From Allacma fusca (taxonomy: Eukaryota > Arthropoda > Collembola > Symphypleona > Sminthuridae), in the NCBI GenBank assembly GCA_947179485.1, contig OX359250.1, forward strand, positions 42,602,600 through 42,666,599: a stretch of DNA of 64,000 nt. The letters are read 5' to 3'. The position numbers and the translations under genes were made by a program. Below, in pieces: positions 26,435-36,700 of the stretch (position 1 is the stretch's first letter; the number at the start of each line of letters is the position of its first letter). The notes beneath the pieces are model-generated. The model saw only the letters and a list, made by a program, of their open reading frames with translations. It ran no database searches and was not told the DNA's origin.

Positions 26435-29400
26435 ATGGCCCGCCAACTGAAGGAAGCGACTGGCCCGAGAGTGACCGTTCCGGAACATATCGAAACAGAA
26501 GATCTGCCAAGTCCAAAATTCTCAAATATTTTACGAGATCCGTCACAAAACACTACAAATATGGGGATATTAATGAATTCCAAAGCGTTCGGGAGTGGGT
26601 ATCTCCGGAAGTATCGAAGTCCTCTGGGTCATCGGAGTCAAGACCCAGTGGTAGTCTACCGAAACGTAAAGTACAGTGGAGTAGTTGGCAGATGCAGGGC
26701 ATTATTACAAATCTACGCCCAACGAATGGTCCTTCATCACCTGGCTCCACTTATGAGCGGCTGTCATAATTATCTTCTTGAGGCTTTCGGATTCCTTTAT
26801 TTATTACTCATGACTCCTGCTCATATTTGCCTAACTTTAGGTAAGTTCATTTTTTATTGTAAATAATATCACATACATAATAATGAGATCATCATGAATC
26901 ATTTAGATCAATGGTCAGAATCAATACCAATTTTAATAGTGTTAAAATATTTTTCCGCAGTTTTATTCCTTCTTCGACAAATTCGTCTTTCGCTAGTCAA
27001 GAAATTTTATCCAGAGGCTTTAGTCTGTGAGGATTTTTCACCACGGTACGTGTACCATCCCTGTTGATATTTTTCTGAGAAAGTATTTTTACATTTAAGG
27101 TTTACACAAGGAATCATGATTGATTGTTTTGGTTGACTTTCAGATGCATTTTCATTGGAAAATCGTTCGGTATGGTTACATGTGTCCTGTGGATGAAAAG
27201 CAGAGTAGATCTGAATAGGTTACGTTCTTATGTTCAAACTAAATCAGCTTCTAATAATTGTTGCCCTGTCCTTCGTCAGAACATAGTGGATAAATTCGGT
27301 ATCCGAGTATTTATGACGCCCGAGAGCCCCTTCGATGTGAGCAATCATGTGGTCGAAGCTCCGAAGAAATTCCTTAAATTCTTCGTATGTGATGAGACCT
27401 TACATGGAGGGAAGTCTGCGCTGGAACAGTTCGTTACATTGTGTGCTTCACAAGATTTGGATCCTGATCTTCCTCCCTGGAAAATCACAGTGATTCCTCA
27501 ACCCGTGTTTAGGAAGGAAAAGACTTGCATTGTGCTTCGCTTCCATTATGTTCTGCTCCATCATCCGCAAGTGGAGCAGCTACTGCAGAATTTATTCACG
27601 CAGTCTATTTACGAAGAGCTGGGTCATCAGCAGCAGGACTCAGTAAAATATTTTTGTAGTTCGAAGTCAACTGGAAGTGAATACAGAGACGGTTCTTTAG
27701 CACCATTTTCCAAACAAGTACAGGGCAGAGCTCAAGATCTGAAAGTGGAAGAAGATGGGGAAGTTCAAATTGATTTTGAACTCCCACATCAAAACGTACG
27801 GGTTTTCCTGGTCAATATGTCAAATCTGTGCGGAGCTTGGTTTCAAACGGTAGGTTCAACTTTATGCTTTTATTGTTAGGTCCATAAGTACGTCCTTCCA
27901 AAGGATTTTTTTGAATGTTTGTACCGATTACAGCCTTTGGTCGAGATATTGGAGAAACTATTCTCGATTGAATGGCTTGAAAAAGTTCAATAATTTAAAG
28001 AAGAAATCTATTTTATAGTTTCGTAGACGGAAATTATTGTATCCAAATTCAAGATTAATGGATTAGGAGCGAATAATATAATAATATCGATATTTCTTTT
28101 AACAGAACATGGGCATCTCCATATCGGACCTGAAAACCTGGTGGAATCTCCAAAGAAAGATGATCAAATTTCACTCAAAGAGAGCTTTTCTTAGATACGT
28201 TGTTCATGAGATTTTAATTGAATCTGAAAAAGTACTGAGCAGCATACAAAATATTCCTAGGACCACCCAATGGGCTCATTTTCGATATACACTTTCGCAA
28301 ATACTCATAATTCTTCGAGCTGCTGCTTATGTACCCGTCGAGATTTTTTCTACTTTACTTCATGCTTACCCCAGAGGTGGGAACGGACTGAAAATATTCG
28401 ACAAAGGAACAAGAAAAGTAGCTTGGTCATCACCTGTACCTGCCGATTTATTGCAGGCTATTAGAATTCAGACTGGAGCGTCAACTCAGAGCATAGTACT
28501 AACAGCCTGTTCACTTGCTCTTAAGGATTATTATGTTGAGGTAAACTTTAGTTACTTGATGTGACCTTCCCCAATTATAACAAATCTTTTACCGTAACCG
28601 CTTTTCCTTAATCGTATAATCACGCTTATTGCTCAATTGCCTAATTTCTATCAATGTGAGTGTAAGTGACGGAAATAAATTCAGAGGGGAGAACATTTCG
28701 GTGGATATTTTCTCAAATTATGGTGTGAAAACTTAATTTCTATTTCTTTAATACAGACTAACTTACCCAACCCTAAGTACCTAGGGGTTCTGGCACCAAT
28801 AGTTACCAAAGACCTACTAGCTCCAACGGGCTACCGTTGTGTGGACCTTCAAACTGATAATGTGTCAATCCTAGAACAGCTTCAGGTTTGACCATTCATT
28901 ATTTTATTTGATATGTGCAAGCAGCGGTCGTGATTAAAAACCCTTCCAGTCGTTCATGTGTAGAGATTATAAATTGATTTTGTTTTCCACTAAATCTGTC
29001 TAAGAAAAAACTCCCGCTCTGCACATAAGTATTCGAACTGTTTTACTTTTGTTTTTTCAGAAAATTGATGGGAAATTAAAGAAAAGTTCACCTTGGATGC
29101 TTCTTGGTCATTACTACATAGTAAAATATATTTCGTATATCCTTCCACGGACTGTGGCCTACCTAGTACTCCGGAAGATGTTTAAGCGCTACCCGATCAC
29201 CTTTACCCAAGTCAATATGCAATCTCCCTCTTCCATCCTGTTTCCACACATCTCGCTCTGGGGTCAAACTGTTGATGAATTTCTTTATTGGAGACCTCCG
29301 CAGTCTGATTTTTGTAAGTTAATTCAGGAATAACCGATTCTTTTCACTTATTATCGTTTACCTTGTTCCCCAAATATTTGGTGCACACATACGTTTTACC

Positions 29401-29830
29401 TGATCTTTGAACCCTCATCAAAGCCTAAATTAATACTCGATTAGTTTCGCCAGATATACTCACCCCGTAACATTATATAAGATTACAATCCCTTAAGAAG
29501 ACTCCAAAAGTATCTGTTCCTACATCAGCTATAGACGACCACTTGTAGAAAACTAAAAACGAGATGGGGAAATATGTTGTGCGTACATTGATCCCTCTTT
29601 ATGTCTTTCCAGGTGTCTCCATTTCTTTTATTAAGTACTCAGAACTGACGCGGTTGTCCGTCTTGTCTCCGATCAAATCGTTGGATACAGCGTTGACGCA
29701 AAGATTTTGTCAGAATTTGAACCGAATTGCAGAGGGAGTTGGAGTAGAAAAACATCGAATACCCTACTCCAGAAAATCATCTCCTATTTCCACTAACTGT
29801 AGTACCCCCGCAGGTTTCAAGAAGTTATGA
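26435..29830 (+). CDS. WS/DGAT-family acyltransferase-like protein with altered active-site motif
   Basis: This resembles wax ester synthase/diacylglycerol acyltransferases, which join fatty acyl-CoA to long-chain alcohols or diacylglycerol. Seven exons: 26435-26840, 26961-27045, 27144-27849, 28106-28540, 28757-28885, 29061-29313 and 29613-29830. Every junction is in phase, giving 743 residues. A hydrophobic segment near residues 110-140 suggests membrane anchoring. PPWKITVIP matches the family P-L-W block, ASTQSIVLTACSLALKDYY matches the N-D-x4-A-x2-G-A-L region, and NMQSPSSIL with VSISFIKYSELTRLSV matches the C-terminal half. The expected HHxxxDG site reads HYVLLHH (residues 298-304), so the second His, Asp and Gly are all replaced. 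The start was chosen at 26435 because it shares the frame of the first donor; an ATG at 26404 is in another frame. AATAAA follows at 29945. Catalysis is doubtful. Confidence 0.82.
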
Positions 29831-30080
29831 ATGCTTCTCTGAACTAGTTGCTGGGTAACTTAGTTTATTAGTTAGTTAAAGTTAATACTTGCCATACTGT
29901 GCTGTGCCACCAATTTTTCATATGCTTCTCTGAGCTTGAGTCTAAATAAAAACCTGTTTGATGAATATCACAATAACGCAAAGATTAAATCATTAAAAAT
30001 TCAGGGTCGACGTGTATCTGAAAATAGATAACAGTGCATTGGCTCTGCAAAATAGGTTTCTACTCAGATATACAACATAT
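29831..30080 (+). promoter_or_regulatory. 3' UTR of the acyltransferase gene with AATAAA
   Basis: AATAAA lies at 29945-29950, 115 bp past the stop codon, in a suitable place for polyadenylation. The remaining bases are unremarkable. The final ATAT (30077-30080) is the left target duplication of the LTR element. Confidence 0.55.
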
Positions 30081-30663
30081 TGTTACGGATATATTATAAA
30101 TAGAGTAAAATAAGCATAATCTAAATCAGCAAATAGTTTAGAAGGTCGTAAGCAGAGGCTACGTGAGACCAAACGCTGACCTAACATAATCATAAGTAAA
30201 GGAAAGGAAATGATTCAGATTATTTAATAAACAATAAACTAAGAATAGGATAAGATTAGATTTAAATTAAGACACGTAGATTAAGTACAAGTTCTAATCT
30301 CGACTTCAAGCAAGAAACATCAAAAGGAGTCGCACCTAGAGTCCATTCCCTCCGGGATGGATCTCAACAGGTAGCAAGCGGGGCGACATGAAATCGGGAG
30401 ATTTCATGAGAAGAAGAGATTCAGACTTCAAATTCTATTTGTGTTAAATGTTAATTGTTCAGTGTAAATTGTATCAGTTTAGGAACAATAAATCGGCTCA
30501 AATAATTATAAAAGCGAACTACACACAGAATTCATTAGTTCCATTTATTCATGCGTTTCCAACAACATCGGATTCCAGGAATTCAGGGGATGGAACACCC
30601 GAACCTAGGCTACATTAGTATTACCCACACAACATCAATACCCGGGTAATATCGTACATAACA
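30081..30663 (+). repeat. 5' LTR
   Basis: 583 bp, TG...CA ends. TATAAAAG at 30507-30514 is followed 27 bp on by TCATTA (30532), an arthropod-like initiator, so U3 is the first roughly 450 bp. AATAAA at 30487-30492 lies upstream of the TATA box. Two short hairpins occur in U3 at 30342-30361 and 30387-30408. Confidence 0.96.
30507..30540 (+). promoter_or_regulatory. Core promoter of the LTR (TATA plus initiator)
   Basis: TATAAAAG at 30507-30514 and TCATTAGTT at 30532-30540 are spaced as in RNA polymerase II core promoters. The same arrangement is in the 3' LTR, 28,235 bp downstream. The site is predicted only. Confidence 0.6.
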
Positions 30664-31340
30664 TGATGTTTCTGCCAGGCCTTCGGGTTTATTTGGTAAG
30701 GACCCGGAGGATCCGTAGGTCGGGGACCTGCGGATGACCCTGTGACAAAAGACCAAACTTTGTAGCAAGTAAGGTCGTTAGTCAAATAAAATTCACGGGA
30801 TGGAAGTATGGGGCTCGACAAGGAGTAAGTGTTTCATTTCTCTCCAGGGCCACCCGAAACTTCTCGTGAAAGGCAGTTATAACATGCAACAATGTTACCT
30901 CAAGAAAGAAAATTTGGCCATTATCATCACGCGCGGATTCAAATAACAGTTCAGAAGTCCTAGTGCGGCACTATAAAAAGAACTATTTTTACGGCCGGAA
31001 ATATTATTTTAAGTGACCAGTGAAATTGGGACTCTTTCCAACCGGAAAATTAGGGGAAGAGGACGTCCAACAAGGTAATACAAAATTTTCTTTAAGGTTC
31101 ATGAATTTCATGATTAGGAGCATATTAATTTTGTCATGTAGTTACGAGGCGTAGCTAATATTCAGGAGTAATTAACCAGAGTTTAGATACAAATCATATG
31201 TTTAAATTAGAAAATTGCGCATATATGTATACGTATTTTGTGGTTTTCAGAGTACATAGTAGGTATAGGTGCATAACAAATTTTCACCAAAATTAGCTTC
31301 TTCCAGTAAAATAAGTCTTCTTCTATCTTTTTAGACGCCT

Positions 31341-33090
31341 TAAGTGCCGTTGTGAGCGGAGGCATAAACAGTGTTCGTATTGTAAAGAGAACTATTCCGG
31401 CTGAAGGGCCGACGTTAATTGAGCGCAGTATAATAGTAATCTTTCTCTTCGTAAGTTTTAAGTTCCTAATTTCAAAAGGGCCGTTTTTGAGCATTGAAAT
31501 TCTTTTAACTCTTCAAATTACTTTTCAAGTCTTGGGAAACCCCAGGCTAGGGGATAGGAACCCAAAACACAATTACAATCTTTCAATCAATCAGGACTTT
31601 TTTATTAATACAAGACTCTCAAAATTCACTTTCCAAGCTTAGTTTAAAGCAAAAATATGATCTATCTTTCAGTAATTAACTCAAAAATAATTTTTCACTC
31701 TCTTCTTTCTCTACATCTTTTCTCCTTCTAGTATAAGTACATTTGAAGGGCCGTCATTGAGCGCAAATATCTTTAGATTCCTTATCTCCAAATTACGTAA
31801 TTAAGAGCCCCATGGCAAGGTGGCAAAACCCAATTAAAACCCTTTCGCTGAAAATTACTTTCTTTACCTGACGTGTAGGTTTACACGGGTAACAATAGGA
31901 TCTATCATAAACTTTTCACAAACTTCTTTTCTTCTTCCATCTTTCCATCTCTACCAGAAATGCCGTTTTGTGCGCTGGGTAATTAGGACATAATTTGTCA
32001 TGGTTTTGGCAAATATTAGGATTTCAGAAGTCAATCCGGAAGGCCGAATGTGAGCACGGAGCATATCAGATTTCAGTTAGTCATTTTGCAAATCAAAACC
32101 TATATAGCTCAGTTAGAGAGCATAGGTAGATCAGACCATCTAAAGATTATAGTATGTAAGGTGAACAAAATTTGTTCGGAAGGGCCGAATATGAGCGCCG
32201 AGGTGATTAGGACAGTTTAATTAAGGCTTGAACAAAATTTAGTCCAAAGGGCCGAGGTACATTGAGCGTGGACATATTGGCATAGTACATAAGCATACAT
32301 ATAAGAAAATTCTCATCTACGTAGTTTAGGGATTCAAGGGCCGAAATGTGAGCGGAATCATTGTTGTGTATAAGTTTTAGTACACGTAGAATCCGAGAGG
32401 CTAGGAAGATTAGGAGGGACCTTATGGTTTAGTAGGGTTCGAGTCATTCCAAGCACGGAGGTGATCGGATGGAGTGCCGACAAAAGTACCGATAAGCCTG
32501 TGACCTACTAGAGGTAATCGGAGAGGCTATGATTGACGCACCGATATAGGTATATGTTTGTAATGTGCCCGAGCTAGCGGATAGGTAACAGCAATGACTA
32601 TTACTAGTAAGGAGGTCCATGGTTTAGTGGATAGGATAACAGGGGACATTCCAAAGCACGGAGGTTCACTTTAAAATCTATGTATGCGGTTTCCAGCTAT
32701 GGCCATACGTAGGGACTTTCATATTTATTACTTCTTCCATAGATGACTCATGGTTTTGAGTGCATCATAAGATTAGCCATTCTCGAAGGATTTTGCTAGA
32801 GTAGAGAGAATTGGCATAAGAAACCACAGGCTCATGGCTTTTGAGAGTTGGTTATAGGGATAGGAATTCAGTAAATTCTGGTGCTTTCAGCTTTTGCTGT
32901 CTACAACAGATACAAGCCTTGCTGATGGTAGGATCGGTTCAAGGAAGTTCTTAGGTACGAATTAGGACGCGAAACATATCCTTTGGGACAGAAGGGTAAT
33001 TAGTAGCGAGGAATACAGTCCTTATTAAATTCTGGGAATCATTACAGGAGTATTTAGGGAATTTAGGCAACACCGGCCCGAATGTGAGGA
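31341..33090 (+). repeat. Dispersed GGGCCG-TGAGCG motif array in the leader
   Basis: About ten copies of a motif of the form AAGGGCCGnn(n)TGAGCG, in one orientation, begin near 31341, 31403, 31474, 31745, 31957, 32038, 32179, 32246, 32335 and 33071. The two halves are held 3-8 bp apart while the sequence between copies is unrelated. That points to a conserved protein- or RNA-binding site rather than simple tandem duplication. Function is unknown; packaging or transcriptional control are possible. Confidence 0.75.
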
Positions 33091-33139
33091 GTGTTGACGG
33101 ACAATAAGACTGATAGTTTAAGGAGTTAGACGCAACTAG

Positions 33140-33480
33140 CCATTGCAAATAAGTAAGTTTAAGAGGGTTAAGTTTTAAGGTGAGTAAGTTTAACAGCTTT
33201 AAGTTTTAAGGAAGATAGGATTAAGGAGACCAAGTTTAGAGAAGGTTAAGTCTTAAGGGAATTAAGTTTATGACAGTTTAGATTTTAAGGAAGGTTAAGA
33301 TTACGAAAGGATTAAGTTTTAAGGGAAATTAAGAGTAGAAAGTTTAGGTTTTAAGGAAATTCAGGTGGTAACACCAGGAGGTACTTATTGGAAACGTTAG
33401 GATTATAGAGATTAAGTTTTAAAACGATTCACAGCTAAGGTTAGGGACGTTCAGGGATTGAACACTTAGGTTATAAGCAC
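33140..33480 (+). repeat. Degenerate TTAAGTTTTAAGG-type array
   Basis: Roughly 12-15 imperfect repeats of about 14-25 bp, each built around (G)TTAAGTTTTAAGG, precede the Gag ORF. Copies are diverged and spacing varies. Confidence 0.65.
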
Positions 33481-33738
33481 ACAAAATTTCTTTTCCAAGT
33501 TATCATCACCAATTGGCAAATTAAGTTTAACAACTAGGATTACATAAGCATAAGCATACAAGGCAAAATTTTAGGAAACGGTTTAAGTTGAAATTTGGCA
33601 TAAGTTTTAAGAAGGTTTTCAGGATTGGAATTGACAAACGAACTCTCACAACCGTCAAAACAAATTCATAAAACCAAACTCTACGAAACGCCTTAGCATT
33701 TTTCAGCCCATCCAGAAAAAGTTAGGACGTTTACAGGT

Positions 33739-36700
33739 ATGGAACCCGAAAAGAACCAACATCCATCAAGAAGGGAACCACCACCTGCACCTTCAATACC
33801 ATCTCGAAGGACTACGCGATCTGCAGGACCAGTACCACAGAATGAAACAGGCTTGGAGGAAATCCTCGCCCGTAGGAAAGAGGAGAGGAAAGCAGCAAAA
33901 GCCAAAGCTAATACAGCAACGGCAGGTGTAGACCTCTCTTCAACATCTTCAGCTTCGACATCTACAGTCATGGAAGAATCCGGCAGTACAACCCTGGCAT
34001 TATCTGCACAAAGTCCATCGGGCTCGCAGGCCATGGGGCACGGAGATAATCCTGACAATAATGATGAAAGCATGGATGTGTTCTTGGACACGGTGTCAAC
34101 ACCTGCAACAGGTACGGCAACCAGTCCTAAACGAACACCAACAGTAGCGACAGCACAAACACCAAAGTTTTCAAAAACAAAGGTGGTGCAAGGACAGAAT
34201 CTCCATAGACTAGCTATGCAACGAGAATTACGCGACCTCGAGGTAACCAACCTGGAGGGCCAACAGGTCCAACAAGACCAGGAGGCTGAGGCCACAGGCG
34301 AATTCATGCTAAATGCTAGAGGAGACATGGTTTTTGTCAGTCACGACGCTGACCCCACGATCAAGGAAATCCTGTCGCAATTCAATCAACCTGAGGAAAG
34401 ACCAACTAGTAGCGCTGCCACGTCATCATTTGAAATCATCACGGATCCTGGAAGCAATCACACAAGCGTAGAGGAGGGCGAGCAAGGATTCGCAACTCCA
34501 GAAAGTGAGATGGAAGACGTGACCAATGAATCACCCAACAATGTGGTTGTCAGCAACCTGACAAACCTAGTTGGCAACGGAGGCATTCCTCAAGATACGA
34601 GTGTACAATCCCAACAGGATGTACAAAGCCAAGGAATGTGCAGCAAAGCTACTGGACAAACAGAACAACAGGTTAATCAGCAAAGCTCGACGGAATTGGA
34701 TGATTTGGAGAATTCCAACAGACCAATAGCTATAGCAACAAGTACACCAGAGATTATCCAGCAAGGGAATCTCAGTACACACTCATCATTTAGGGACAAT
34801 CTAGCAATAACTCAATCGGACGAGTCAACTGAACAGAGCGAACAAGGTGACTCACCAACAGGATTGCCACGTACTAACACCAGTATAGGGAGTGATCGTG
34901 ACCAGGTCACTACTCAATTAAATCAGCAGTTATCAAATTTAAGCATCAGTGACCACCGTAAGGCTTCACAGTCGAATACTACAGTTTCTCAACAACCAGA
35001 CATACAACAACTTGTACGAGACAGGTTTCTATCAAGACCATCTCCAGGATTTTCCAATAGAGGAGATATAGGCTTCCAAAGGACACTCAGCCGGGTGTCT
35101 GAGTCTACAGAACAGGAAGGCCCAGTCGAGGATCAGTTACCACCGATCAGAGAAGGGCAAGATAACATCCAAAGAGTGGAGGAAAATTTCGTACAATTAG
35201 TGACAGGTACAGGTGTGATAGTACCAGCAGGTTCGTTTCAACAATTAGTGGCCACCGCAGGCTTCCAACGGAACTCAGTGGAAAATTTTCTGGTAGTTCG
35301 AGGATTGGAAGGACAACTGATAGAGGTGTATCACAGGTTAGCTCAAAATCTTTATACAGGTACAGTCCAGTGGACACATTTTTTCCTTAGATTAGCTGAA
35401 GTCACCCACAGACGGGACAACAACAGAGATCCGAATAGGGAAGAAAGGGAAGTGTTACGTACACGTGCCTTCGAGTACGGTCGGAACGTCAGGGACAACA
35501 TTTTCATCCCCACAGACGTCATCCGAAACCTTTTAGAGCACCGGGTATTGTCGTTGAGAAGTCACCAGGCACACCAGGATAGCCAGATTTTCTTCAACGA
35601 TACACCTAGGTATACAACCGTGATACAATCCGGAAGACTTAGCGAAAATCTAGAATTTGGACAACCACGACAAGAAAGGCGAGTCAGTGACGAAAGTAGG
35701 CCAGGCCCAGAACAAGATTCAAATAACAACGGGACCACCCAACAAAGTGTAATCGACTCCAGTGCTGACGACATCATTAGCAGGTACCTTAGGTACGAAC
35801 AACGAAACCCACCAGTAACACGGAATCCGGTTACGGGTTTATTAGAACCAGCATCTAGATCTACGCTAAGAACCATCTCAGGCGAACCTACAGTACAACC
35901 CGTTACGTCACGAAGGATTTCACCCGAAAGCTTGAATACCAGCTCAAGCTCAATCAACAAGGCTATAGCCCAGGCAATAGCCTCAGCGACACTTCAAGCA
36001 GGTCTAACAACCCCTCGAAATCGGAAGTCGAGTAACTCCGATCGTGACCATCTCAGACCAAGTAACCAGGTGACGGATAGTAACCAGGTAGATTACTCAT
36101 CACCTAGGTCACAACTTTTCCAGAAATCGGTGAGAAGACATTACAGGGTAAATAGTGCTGAGGAAAACAGCAAATTAAATCCCAGGACCAGTCCACAAGG
36201 GATTACGACACGTGAGAGACTAAGCAACAGCCGTTGCGAGACAGCCATACCGAAGGGTAGCCCAAGAGCACCCACTACATCACCTACAACCCAAACAGGT
36301 AATCAGACGCCAGCAGGGAGCTCTACGGCACAACCGAGAGTGACCCCGAGGTCCAGTAATTCCTGTCGCTCAACACCTGCAACAGGTGACAGAGGGCAGT
36401 CAAGCCGACACAGCAACTCTCACGAGATAACACAGCAAATCAACCCAGCACACGTCTCACCAACCAGTCAGAATAGACAGGTTTCAACGGAAAATACGCC
36501 AAGGAATCGACCAACTCAACCTAACCTGCAATTTAGGCCACAACCTACCCAGGACGATTTGGAAACACCGACTGAGGAGGTCGAGACCACCCAAATCGGT
36601 AGTACATCGCAGGCTAACGTTAAGAGGGATTTAGCAACAACAAAACTGTACGTCAACACAGATTCCACCCAGGCAACCAACAACGACCAACTGGTACACC

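Larger units (their letters stand above)
30664..33738 (+). promoter_or_regulatory. Untranslated leader of the LTR element (3.1 kb)
   Basis: No long ORF occurs between the 5' LTR and Gag. The first 70 bases form two adjacent hairpins (30680-30710 and 30711-30735). A dispersed motif GGGCCG...TGAGCG occurs about ten times between 31341 and 33090. Two related blocks of about 50 bp ending CAAGCACGGAGGT or AAAGCACGGAGGT lie at 32412-32463 and 32612-32668. A degenerate TTAAGTTTTAAGG-type array fills about 33140-33480. The sequence before the Gag ATG, TTTACAG at about 33730-33736, resembles a splice acceptor. No tRNA primer site with the usual TGG start is evident at the LTR boundary. Confidence 0.75.

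Noticed and set aside
26404-26769. Earlier ATG for the acyltransferase gene
   Set aside because: It lies in a different frame from the exon that joins the next exon in phase; the 26435 start fits the splice structure.
32100-32165. tRNA-like stretch with AGCTCAGTTAGAGAGC
   Set aside because: The D-arm resembles a tRNA A box, but no T-arm with GGTTCGA and no matching acceptor stem follow. It is probably chance within the retroelement leader.
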